Below, piece by piece: positions 1 through 7,211 of a stretch of 64,000 nt of DNA. The notes under the pieces are model-generated. The model made no database searches, was not told the origin of the DNA, and saw only the letters and a list, made by a program, of their open reading frames with translations. Each line of letters starts with the position of its first letter. The stretch's first letter is position 1. The stretch is from positions 62,001 to 126,000 of the forward strand of contig NZ_JASNWF010000017.1 of the NCBI RefSeq assembly GCF_030283205.1, given 5' to 3'. The stretch comes from Actinomadura opuntiae. GTDB taxonomy: Bacteria; Actinomycetota; Actinomycetes; Streptosporangiales; Streptosporangiaceae. Both the position numbers and the translations under genes were made by a program.

Positions 1-320
1 CACGCGCGGAGCGTCCCCCACGATGGTCGCACGATCACCAACGCGCCACACCGCCCACCGCCCCCGACCACACCGCCCACACACCGGTCCCAGCGCTGGC
101 GACAACCCCAGCCACCGCACTGGTCACCAGCCCACACCGGCCACCGGCTCAGCCCCGCACCGAGCGGAACCGTCGCGATCGCGAGCGAAGCCAAGTTCGA
201 GCTTGCGAGAACTTGATCGCGCAGCGAGGCCCCAGGGCCGAGTCGGAGCGATGCAGCGATCGCACGCAGGGCCCGCCGAAGGGAGGGCGCTCTAGCGCCC
301 AACCGCCAAGGGCCCTGCAA
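1..320. other. Gene-free stretch at window edge
   Basis: I see no convincing gene here. The first 140 bases are a C/A-rich low-complexity run with repeated CACACCGCCCA-like words, and the only open frame (23-295, plus strand) translates to a histidine/proline/arginine-rich sequence typical of a random frame in GC-rich DNA. A 12-base perfect palindrome, TCGCGATCGCGA, lies at 173-184. A short GC hairpin at 285-300 probably ends the leftward tetR transcript. Confidence 0.6.
285..300 (-). terminator. Possible terminator of the leftward TetR gene
   Basis: Perfect inverted repeat GGGCGCT / AGCGCCC with a two-base loop, 20 bases beyond the stop of the TetR gene. The stem is short and no clear U-tract follows, so this is a weak intrinsic terminator at best. 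Confidence 0.35.
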
Positions 321-938
321 TCAAAGCGCGGGGAAGCCGGAGATGCCGCGCCAGGCGAGGCGGGCGATGATCTTCTCGGCGGTGTCCTTGGGGATGGCGC
401 GGTGCTGGGAGAGCCAGTAGCGGGCGCTGACCTCGGCCATGCCGACCAGGCCCATGCCGAGCAGGTGGGCCTCGTCGCTGGCGGCGCCGGTGTCCTCTGC
501 GATCACCTGGGCGATCATCTCGGCGCACTGCTGGTTGGCGCGGTCGACGCGGGCCCGGACGGGCGCCACGTTGCGCAGGTCGGACTCGAACACCAGCCGG
601 TAGGCCTCGCCGTCGCCGGCCACGAAGTCGTAGAACGCCCGCATGCTGGCCTGCACGCGCAGCTTGTTGTCGGTGGTGGACCCGAGCGCGTCGCGGACGG
701 TCTTCACCAGCGCCTCGGCGTGCTCGTCCAGCAGGGCCAGGTACAGCTCCAGCTTGCCCGGGAAGTGCTGGTAGAGCACGGGTTTGCTGACTCCCGCACG
801 CTCGGCGATCTCGTCCATCGCCGCCGCGTGGTACCCCTGCGCGACGAACACCTCCTGGGCCGCGCCGAGCAGTTGCCTGCGGCGCGCCAGCCGCGGCAGT
901 CGCGTGCCACGGGGGCGGGCGTCCGGGGTAGCCGTCAC
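321..938 (-). CDS. TetR family transcriptional regulator
   Basis: A 205-residue TetR-type repressor. The N-terminal helix-turn-helix covers about residues 20-65 (RRQLLGAAQEVF, then AERAGVSKPVLYQHFPGK), which is the canonical TetR_N pattern. The all-helical C-terminal half should bind ligand and dimerise, but it has no recognisable ligand class. The start is taken as the GTG at 938, because GGAGAG lies four bases upstream; the GTG at 941 sits too close to that site. An acidic small protein and a flavoenzyme lie upstream on the same strand, separated by about 190 bases, so a shared transcript is uncertain. The targets are unknown. Confidence 0.85.
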   Translation of the reverse strand: MTATPDARPRGTRLPRLARRRQLLGAAQEVFVAQGYHAAAMDEIAERAGVSKPVLYQHFPGKLELYLALLDEHAEALVKTVRDALGSTTDNKLRVQASMRAFYDFVAGDGEAYRLVFESDLRNVAPVRARVDRANQQCAEMIAQVIAEDTGAASDEAHLLGMGLVGMAEVSARYWLSQHRAIPKDTAEKIIARLAWRGISGFPAL

Positions 939-1130
939 CACACTCTCCGATCACCAGATCAGTGCGACGGTGGAGGGTGTCCGTCGCAGGGGAACAATCC
1001 CATCATCCTACGCGCCGGTAACCTCGTGGGTCACTAACAAAGTCCCCCGACGTTCCTCGCACGCGCAGGTCAGTGTATTTCCGGCGGCGGCCCGCCGCAG
1101 CCGGACGGGCGGGCCGCCGTCCCCGGACGG

Positions 1131-1358
1131 CTACCGGTAGTCGTCCTCGTCGAGCGGGATCTCGCGGTGCTGCTCGGCGGCGTCGGCCTCGTTGACGTCC
1201 ATCGGCACCTGGCCCGGCCACTCGGCCGCCGCGTCGCCGTCCTCGTCCAGCCCGGCCAGCTGCTCGGCGCGGTCGGCCTCGTTGGCGTCGCCGGTCCCGG
1301 CGGCGTCGCTCGCGTCGTCCTCCGGCGGTTCGCGCCGCAGGTCGTCGGTCTCGCTCAT
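1131..1358 (-). CDS. Small acidic protein with repeated NEADxAEQ motif
   Basis: A 75-residue, extremely acidic protein with no predicted membrane segment. It contains two copies of an NEADxAEQ motif (NEADRAEQ near residue 26 and NEADAAEQ near residue 56) and ends in EIPLDEDDYR. Short proteins with such EADxxEQ repeats recur in actinobacteria as conserved hypotheticals of unknown function; I rely on memory for that. A strong ribosome site (GAGGAGG) precedes the ATG. A small GC hairpin, GCCGTCC / GGACGGC at 1116-1131, overlaps the stop codon and may end the transcript. The gene lies 37 bases downstream of the flavoenzyme gene on the same strand, so the two are probably co-transcribed. Confidence 0.7.
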   Translation of the reverse strand: MSETDDLRREPPEDDASDAAGTGDANEADRAEQLAGLDEDGDAAAEWPGQVPMDVNEADAAEQHREIPLDEDDYR

Positions 1359-1395
1359 CAGGCGTCCTCCTCGCTAGAGCCCTTCGGAAGGTCCG

Positions 1396-2721
1396 TCACA
1401 GGCGCCCGGCCAGTTCCCGCAGCGGCGCCTCGACGGACTCGCCGTAGGTCGGGAACGCGTGCACGACGTCGGTGAGCACGCTCAGCGGCGTCTCCGCGCG
1501 GATGGCCAGCGCGATCTCGCTCATCCACTCCTCGGCGTAGAGTCCGGCCGCGGCGGCGCCGATCAGCAGTCCGCGGGAGCGGTCGGCGTACAGCTCGACC
1601 CGCCCGCGCTCGTCGGCCTCCACCGCCGCCCGCGCCGTCGCGGCGAGGTCGTACCCGGCGGTCAGCAGGTCTATTCCGAGTTCCTCGGCCTGCTTCGGGG
1701 AGATCCCGACCGAGTAGACGGTGGGCGTGGTGTAGACGACGCGCGGGATCGCGCGGTAGTCGGCCGCGCGGTGCTCGCCCAGCAGGTTCGCCAGCACCAG
1801 CCGGGCCTGGTAGCGGGCGGCGTGCGCGGTGCGGGCGACGCCGGTGACGTCGCCGGCCGCCCACACGTCGCCGGCCGAGCAGGGCACCCGGCACGTCTCG
1901 TCCACCGGTACGCCGTGGCCGGGGGACGTGGCGACGCCGAGCGTCTCCAGTCCGAGGCCCTCCACCCGGGGGCGGCGCCCGGCGGCGACCAGGATCCGGT
2001 CGGCGTTTAGCGTGCCGCCGTCCGACAGCCACAGCCGCAGCCCCGACTCCTTGCGCTCGACATGCGAGAGGTCGGCGCCGAGCCGCAGGTCGACGCCCAT
2101 CCGGCGGAGCGCGTCGGCGAGCACCTCGCCCGCGAACGGCGCCTCGGCGGTCAGCAGCCGCCCGGACGCCTCGATCACCGCGACCTGCGAACCGAACGCC
2201 GCGTAGACCTGCGCGAGCTCGCAGCCGACCGGGCCGCCGCCGAGGATGACCAGCCGGCGCGGCAGGTCGGGCACCGACAGGGCGCCGTCGCTGGTCCACA
2301 GCGGGACGTCGGCGAGGCCGTCGACCGGCGGGATCACCGGTTCGCTGCCGGTGCACAGCACCAGGTCGCCGAAGCCGTGCCCGGCGCCGTCCACCTCGAT
2401 CCGGCCGGGCCCCGTCACGTGGCCGCGGCCGCGCAGCACCGTGACGCCCTCCTCGGCCATCCGGGCGACGACCCGCTCGTCGGTGCGGTGCCCGGTCAGG
2501 GCGTCGCGGCGGACGACCGCCATCTCCCAGGTCTCCCCGCGCCGCGCCGACAGCAGCAGCGACTTGGACGGGACGCAGGCGAAGTACGGCGACTCCCCGC
2601 CGACCAGCCGGTTCTCGACGAGCGCGACGTCGCGCCCGGCGCGGGCCAGGCCGGTGGCCACCAGCTCCCCCGCCGTCCCCCCGCCCAGCACCACGGCGTC
2701 GTAGTGATGGTTCTGCGACAA
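1396..2721 (-). CDS. Dihydrolipoamide dehydrogenase-like flavoprotein lacking the first redox Cys
   Basis: A pyridine nucleotide-disulfide oxidoreductase of about 441 residues. It has the N-terminal FAD-binding GGGTAGELVATGLARAG, a central NAD(P)-binding ILGGGPVGCELAQVYAAFG, the second FAD motif VWAAGDVTG, and the C-terminal dimerisation domain ending in HAFPTYGE, which contains the usual His/Glu pair. Lipoamide dehydrogenase and mercuric reductase homologues have GGxCxxxxCxPSK here. This protein reads GGESPYFACVPSK, so the first cysteine is serine and no active-site disulfide can form. It may therefore be an oxidase, diaphorase or altered-specificity member. I prefer the TTG at 2721, preceded by GGAAGGAAG; a GTG at 2739 would add six residues. 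Confidence 0.85.
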   Translation of the reverse strand: MSQNHHYDAVVLGGGTAGELVATGLARAGRDVALVENRLVGGESPYFACVPSKSLLLSARRGETWEMAVVRRDALTGHRTDERVVARMAEEGVTVLRGRGHVTGPGRIEVDGAGHGFGDLVLCTGSEPVIPPVDGLADVPLWTSDGALSVPDLPRRLVILGGGPVGCELAQVYAAFGSQVAVIEASGRLLTAEAPFAGEVLADALRRMGVDLRLGADLSHVERKESGLRLWLSDGGTLNADRILVAAGRRPRVEGLGLETLGVATSPGHGVPVDETCRVPCSAGDVWAAGDVTGVARTAHAARYQARLVLANLLGEHRAADYRAIPRVVYTTPTVYSVGISPKQAEELGIDLLTAGYDLAATARAAVEADERGRVELYADRSRGLLIGAAAAGLYAEEWMSEIALAIRAETPLSVLTDVVHAFPTYGESVEAPLRELAGRL

Positions 2722-2862
2722 CTGTTCTTCCTTCCGCACGGCGGGTGTGTGTCCCCGCTCACATGGCGTCCCCCGTGGACATGGTGACGGAAGACGACGC
2801 CGGAGCGTGCCGGTTCGGACACATACGGCGCCCGGAAAGTGAGAGATCGTGTCAGGCCCGGG

Positions 2863-3771
2863 TCACGGGAGGGCGCGGCGGCGCCCGTCCAGCAGGGGCT
2901 TCAGCAGGTCCCCGTCCCGCTCCACGCGGGCCAGCACCTCGTCGGGGGAGAACGCCAGGTCGGCGGCGTCGCGGCAGGCCCCGAGCTCGTCCCAGACGAG
3001 CGGGGTGGACACCGACGGGCTGGACGCCGCGCGCAGCGAGTACGGCGCGACCGTCGTCTTGGCCGGGTTGTTCTGGCTCCAGTCCACGAAGATCTTGCCC
3101 TTGCGCAGCCGCTTGTCCATCTTCGCGACGACCAGGTCCGGATGCTCGGACGCCAGGCGCTGCGCGGCGGCCTTGGCGTACTCCGACGTCCGCGCCGCGT
3201 CGTTCGGCTCCTTGATCGGCACGTACAGGTGCAGGCCCTTCTTCCCGCTGGTCTTCGGGTAGGAGTCGAACCCGTCCTCGGCGAGCAGGTCGCGCAGCAG
3301 CGCGGCCACCTCGCACGCCTCCACGATCGTGGCGGGCTCGCCCGGGTCCAGGTCGAACACCACCAGGTCGGGGGCGTGCTGCTTGCCGCGCGGGCCGACC
3401 TTCCACTGCGGGACGTGCAGCTCGAGCGCGGCCAGGTTCGCGCACCACACCAGGGTCGGCAGGTCGTCGACGACGACGAAGTCCGCCGTCTCCCGGCCGG
3501 ACGAGCTGCCCGGCGTGGGGATCTCCGCCGTGCGGACCCAGTCCGGCGTGTGCGAGGGGGCGTTCTTCTCGAAGAACCTCCCGCCGTCCACGCCCTCCGG
3601 CCAGCGGATCCGGGTGGCGGGACGGTCCTTCAGGTGCGGCAGCATCACCGGCGCGATCCGCGCGTAGTAGTCGATGATCTCGCCCTTGGTGAACTCCGGG
3701 TACAGGTTCTTGTCGAGGTTGGAGAGGCTGAGGCGGCGCCCGTCCACGTCGACCTGCCGGCCGCCGCTCAC
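2863..3771 (-). CDS. ligD: LigD-type NHEJ polymerase (primase-polymerase domain)
   Basis: A 302-residue stand-alone polymerase domain of the LigD family. It is expected to add nucleotides at DNA ends during bacterial non-homologous end joining. The family signature is clear: LSNLDKNLYPEFTKGEIIDY near the N-terminus, the metal-binding DLDPGEP near residue 145, SGKKGLHLYVPI near residue 180, and a later VDWSQNNPAKTTVAPYSLR. The GTG start at 3771 has GGGAGGG upstream. The ligase gene ends 24 bases upstream on the same strand, and Ku is divergent beyond that, so this is one repair cassette. In mycobacteria these activities are fused in one LigD protein; here they are separate genes. No phosphoesterase domain is visible in the window. 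Confidence 0.92.
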   Translation of the reverse strand: MSGGRQVDVDGRRLSLSNLDKNLYPEFTKGEIIDYYARIAPVMLPHLKDRPATRIRWPEGVDGGRFFEKNAPSHTPDWVRTAEIPTPGSSSGRETADFVVVDDLPTLVWCANLAALELHVPQWKVGPRGKQHAPDLVVFDLDPGEPATIVEACEVAALLRDLLAEDGFDSYPKTSGKKGLHLYVPIKEPNDAARTSEYAKAAAQRLASEHPDLVVAKMDKRLRKGKIFVDWSQNNPAKTTVAPYSLRAASSPSVSTPLVWDELGACRDAADLAFSPDEVLARVERDGDLLKPLLDGRRRALP

Positions 3772-3795
3772 CGCATGCCCTCCCGCGCGGGGGAC

Positions 3796-4770
3796 TCACT
3801 GCTCACTGGTGACCTCCAGGGGGTCCTTGTCGTCGCGGCGCCCCCGCCAGGACGGGAAGCGGAGGCGGCCGTCCCTGGTGCGGGCGCTGTAGGCGACCTC
3901 CCCGACCAGGCGCGGCTCAACCCACTGGGCGTCGCGGGCGTGCTCGCGCGGGACGGGCTCGTCGAACGGGCTGGTCGGGCGGCGCAGCGGCCACAGCGCC
4001 TCGTACAGGTCGTCCAGCGCGCGGTCGCTGAAGCCGGTGCCGACGTGCCCGACGAAGCCGAGCCGCCCCTTGGCGTCGTACTCGCCGAGCAGCAGCGACC
4101 CGACGCCGCCCTCGCGCCGGCCGCGGCCGGGCTTCCAGCCGCAGACGATCACCTCGCGGGTCTGGAAGTTCTTCACCTTGCGCCAGAAGTCGACGCGCCG
4201 GCCCGGCCGGTACGGGGAGTCCAGCCGCTTGGCGAGCAGGCCCTCCAGATGCTCCTCGACGGTGAAGGCGAGCAGCTCGTCCACCTGGGTGGTGTCGCCG
4301 CCGTGCAGGTAGGGGGGCACCTCGACGGGGCCGCTGCCGGCCAGGTCGAGGCCGGCGAGCAGCGCCCGGCGCTCGGCGTAGGGGACGTCGTAGAGCACCC
4401 GGCCGTCCAGGAACAGCACGTCGAACACCACGTACCGGACGGGGACCTCGCGGATCAGCCGGGGGTGCGGCTCGGCGACGTGCATCCGGCGCTGGAGGCG
4501 CTCGAAGCTCGGCCGGCCCCGGTCGAACGCGACGACCTCGCCGTCCAGCACGACGTCGTGGTCGGGCAGCAGGTCCGACAGGGCGGTCAGCTCGGGGTAG
4601 CGGGACGTCACGTCGTTGCCGCGCCGGCCGGTGGCGCGCACGCCGTCCGGCGCGACCTGCGACACCACCCGGACGCCGTCCCACTTCAGCTCCAGGCCCC
4701 AGCGCTCGCCGTCGCCGGGCAGGTCCCCGGTGGCGGCCATCATCGGCTCGACGGGCCATGGCATGGTCAT
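3796..4770 (-). CDS. ATP-dependent DNA ligase (LigD/LigC ligase domain)
   Basis: A 324-residue ATP-dependent DNA ligase. Motif I is LELKWDGVR near residue 28, with the lysine that accepts AMP. It is followed by the nucleotide-binding VVLDGEVVAFD, the YVVFDVLFLDGR segment, EGLLAKRLDSPYRPGRR (motif IV-V) and DFWRKVKN. An OB-fold follows (VIVCGWKPGRGRR, GSLLLGEYDAKGRL). It should seal double-strand breaks together with Ku and the adjacent polymerase. It sits first in a leftward two-gene operon, divergent from ku across 117 bases that must hold both promoters. The ATG at 4770 begins MTMPWPVEPMMA, typical of the family. Confidence 0.92.
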   Translation of the reverse strand: MTMPWPVEPMMAATGDLPGDGERWGLELKWDGVRVVSQVAPDGVRATGRRGNDVTSRYPELTALSDLLPDHDVVLDGEVVAFDRGRPSFERLQRRMHVAEPHPRLIREVPVRYVVFDVLFLDGRVLYDVPYAERRALLAGLDLAGSGPVEVPPYLHGGDTTQVDELLAFTVEEHLEGLLAKRLDSPYRPGRRVDFWRKVKNFQTREVIVCGWKPGRGRREGGVGSLLLGEYDAKGRLGFVGHVGTGFSDRALDDLYEALWPLRRPTSPFDEPVPREHARDAQWVEPRLVGEVAYSARTRDGRLRFPSWRGRRDDKDPLEVTSEQ

Positions 4771-4887
4771 ACCGGCGTCTTACCCGATGGCCGCGCCGAA
4801 GAAAAGGATCAAGAGCCCGTTATGGCGCAAATCGAACGGGGTTGCGACGCTAGGGGAGGAGCGGAACCGGCTGGGTAAGGACACTGC

Positions 4888-5820
4888 ATGCGGAGCATCT
4901 GGAAGGGCGCTATCTCGTTCGGGCTGGTGACGATCCCGGTGAAGCTGTACTCCGCGACCGAGCAGCGGGACGTCAGCTTCCACCAGGTGCACCGGGAGGA
5001 CGGCGGCCGGATCAAGTACAAGCGGGTCTGCACGGTCGACGGCGAGGAGGTCCCCTACGCCGACATCGCCAAGGGGTTCGAGCTGCCGGGCGGCGAGATG
5101 GTGGTCCTCACCGACGAGGACTTCGCCGACCTGCCGCTGTCGACCAGCCGGCGGATCGACGTGCTCCAGTTCGTCGAGGAGTCCGAGGTCGACCCGATCT
5201 ACTTCGCCAAGTCCTACTACCTGGAGCCGGACGCGCAGGGCGCCAAGCCGTACGTGCTGCTGCGCGACGCGCTGGAGAACTCCGACCAGGTCGCGATCGT
5301 CAAGGTGGCGCTGCGGCAGCGCGAGTCGCTGGCGACGCTGCGCGTCCGCAACGGGGTGTTCGTCCTGGAGACGATGCTGTGGCCGGACGAGGTGCGCGAG
5401 CCCGACTTCCCGTTCCTGGACGAGGACATCGAGGTCCGCAAGCAGGAGCTGTCGATGGCCTCGTCGCTGATCGACTCGATGGCGGGCGACTTCGATCCGA
5501 CCGAGTACAAGGACGCCTACCGCGAGGCGCTGCAGGCGGTGATCGACGCGAAGGTGGAGGGGCGCGAGGTCACGCGGCCGTCGGAGGAGGCCGAGGAGGA
5601 GCCGGCCGCCGACCTGCTGAGCGCGCTGCGCGCCAGCGTCGAGGCCGCGAAGAAGAGCCGCGGCGGCGGGGGCGGCGGCCGGGCGGCATCGTCGTCGGAG
5701 AAGTCGTCGTCCGAGAAGAAGCCCGCGTCGCGCAGCCGCAAGACGGCGTCGAGCAAGGGCACGTCGAAGTCGACCGGCAAGAAGGAGCCCGCGAAGAGCC
5801 GCACCCGCAAGTCGGCGTGA
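4888..5820 (+). CDS. ku: Ku homodimer, DNA end-binding protein
   Basis: A 310-residue bacterial Ku. It begins MRSIWKGAISFGLVTIPVKL, the hallmark N-terminus, and carries the beta-barrel ring core to about residue 255. The C-terminus from about residue 256 is a low-complexity extension rich in Gly, Ser, Lys and Arg (a GGGGGG run, then SSEKSSSEKK and repeated KS/KT). This matches the basic tails of actinobacterial Ku proteins, which help DNA binding and ligase recruitment. AAGGA precedes the ATG. The gene is divergent from the ligase/polymerase pair and converges on the SGNH hydrolase with a six-base gap. Confidence 0.95.
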   Translation: MRSIWKGAISFGLVTIPVKLYSATEQRDVSFHQVHREDGGRIKYKRVCTVDGEEVPYADIAKGFELPGGEMVVLTDEDFADLPLSTSRRIDVLQFVEESEVDPIYFAKSYYLEPDAQGAKPYVLLRDALENSDQVAIVKVALRQRESLATLRVRNGVFVLETMLWPDEVREPDFPFLDEDIEVRKQELSMASSLIDSMAGDFDPTEYKDAYREALQAVIDAKVEGREVTRPSEEAEEEPAADLLSALRASVEAAKKSRGGGGGGRAASSSEKSSSEKKPASRSRKTASSKGTSKSTGKKEPAKSRTRKSA

Positions 5821-5826
5821 GGCTCG

Positions 5827-6624
5827 CTACTCGATCGGGGCGAGGGTGGGGCGCTTGGCGGTGACGAGGTCGCCGGACGAGCGGCCCCGCAGCCGCCGCC
5901 CGATCCACGGCGCCAGGTAGCCGCGCACCCACCGGGCGTTCGCCAGCCGCTGCGCGCCCGGGCTCAGCTCCGGCAGCGGCTCCAGCCTCGGCTCGCGCCA
6001 GTCGCCCGCGTCGGGGACGCCGAGCGCCTCCAGCATCGCCAGCGCCACGCGCCGGTGCCCTTCGGGCGACATGTGCAGCCGGTCGACGCTCCAGCAGCGC
6101 CAGTCGCCCAGGACGTCCATCGACCACTGGTCGACGACGAACGCGCCGCGCCGGGCCGCGATCGCGCGCAGGTGCTCGTTGTAGACGGCGACGCGCCCGC
6201 GCGTGCGCCGGATGACGGGCGAGCCGACCGGGTCGACGCCGGTGAACAGGACCGCGTCGGCGCCGGTCGCGCGGATCGACGCGACCGCCTCGTCCATCCG
6301 GGCGGCGAGCGCGTCGATGTCGGCGCCCGGGCGCAGCAGGTCGTTGCCGCCGCCCGACACCGACACGAGGTCGGGCTTGAGGTCCAGGGCCGCGGGGAGC
6401 TGCTCGTCGATGATCCGGCCGAGCAGGCGGCCGCGGACCGCGAGGTTGGCGTAGCCGAACCGGTGGGGGCCGGATCCGTTCGACCGGACGGCGAGCTCGG
6501 CCGCCGCCCGGTCCGCCCAACCGCGCCAGCCCCCGCCGGCCGCATCCCCCTCGTAGGGGTCGCCGACCCCTTCGGTGAAGGAGTCGCCGATCGCGGCGTA
6601 ACGCGTCCAGAGCATGGGAGCCAT
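5827..6624 (-). CDS. SGNH/GDSL-family hydrolase
   Basis: A 265-residue esterase/lipase-type hydrolase of the SGNH superfamily. Block I is YAAIGDSFTEGVGDPY near residue 8 (catalytic Ser). Block III is SVSGGGNDLLRPG near residue 92 (Gly and Asn of the oxyanion hole). Block V is SVDRLHMSPEGHR near residue 190 (catalytic Asp and His). No signal peptide is evident, so it is probably cytoplasmic. The chosen ATG at 6624 gives MAPMLWTRYAAIGDSF; an in-frame ATG at 6615 is also possible. Longer upstream readings run into a neighbouring gene and are not credible. The substrate cannot be predicted. Confidence 0.88.
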   Translation of the reverse strand: MAPMLWTRYAAIGDSFTEGVGDPYEGDAAGGGWRGWADRAAAELAVRSNGSGPHRFGYANLAVRGRLLGRIIDEQLPAALDLKPDLVSVSGGGNDLLRPGADIDALAARMDEAVASIRATGADAVLFTGVDPVGSPVIRRTRGRVAVYNEHLRAIAARRGAFVVDQWSMDVLGDWRCWSVDRLHMSPEGHRRVALAMLEALGVPDAGDWREPRLEPLPELSPGAQRLANARWVRGYLAPWIGRRLRGRSSGDLVTAKRPTLAPIE

Positions 6625-6695
6625 GCTATTTGACCTGCGGTGATCGCCAGGCCGTCCGGAATGTGAGGATTCTCGCGGCGCGGTCGCGGCGGAGG

Positions 6696-6998
6696 TCAGC
6701 CGTCGCGGCGGGTGGCGAGGACGCGGCCGAGCAGCGCGGCGGCGGCGGAGGGGTCGGTGCAGGGCGCGATCCGCTCGCCCCAGCTGTAGAAGTACGACCA
6801 GGAGGCGTCGGACCGCTCCTGCACGGCGATGACGTTCTCGTTGAACATCCGCATCTCGGGGTTGGCGACGAGGGCGGAGGGCCAGCGGTCCGACGGCGGG
6901 GCCATCTCCACCGCCCAGCCGCGCGAGCGCAGCTCCTCGGTCAGGCGCTCCAGATGGCCGAAGGCCGTCTCGGCCTCGGTGATCGCCAACGCGGACAT
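6696..6998 (-). CDS. Hypothetical protein, 100 residues
   Basis: A small soluble protein beginning MSALAITEAETAFGHLERL, with an amphipathic N-terminal helix and then a mixed fold containing SYFYSWGERIAPCTDP. I do not recognise a family. The start at 6998 is supported by a strong GGAGG four bases upstream, so the longer upstream reading is rejected. Codon usage is typical of the window. It lies 70 bases upstream of the SGNH hydrolase on the same strand and could be co-transcribed with it. No catalytic motif can be seen. Confidence 0.65.
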   Translation of the reverse strand: MSALAITEAETAFGHLERLTEELRSRGWAVEMAPPSDRWPSALVANPEMRMFNENVIAVQERSDASWSYFYSWGERIAPCTDPSAAAALLGRVLATRRDG

Positions 6999-7164
6999 GA
7001 TGCCTCCAGGGAGTACCCGTGAACCGTGGGAAGAGGGGCGCCGGGCGCGAACCGTCGCGGTGCGCGTCACACGAACGGCGCCGGGCGAACGTCATTCAGT
7101 TTCCCGCCGGTTGCAGCGGTCCACAAGCGCTTTGCCATTCTTGGCGGCCCTTTTCTCGCGACCG

Positions 7165-7198
7165 GGCCCCGGCCCCGTGGAGCAGAGGGGCCGGGGCC
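7165..7198. terminator. Strong GC hairpin downstream of MMPL gene
   Basis: A 12-base-pair perfect stem, GGCCCCGGCCCC / GGGGCCGGGGCC with a 10-base loop, begins 14 bases beyond the MMPL stop codon. There is no U-tract, as is common in high-GC actinobacteria. It probably ends the leftward exporter transcript. Confidence 0.6.
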
Positions 7199-7211
7199 GG
7201 GACGGTCCGGG

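Noticed and set aside
23..295. A 90-codon plus-strand frame at the window start
   Set aside because: Composition (His/Pro/Arg/Ser) reflects a C/A-rich low-complexity stretch, and there is no ribosome site or recognisable motif.
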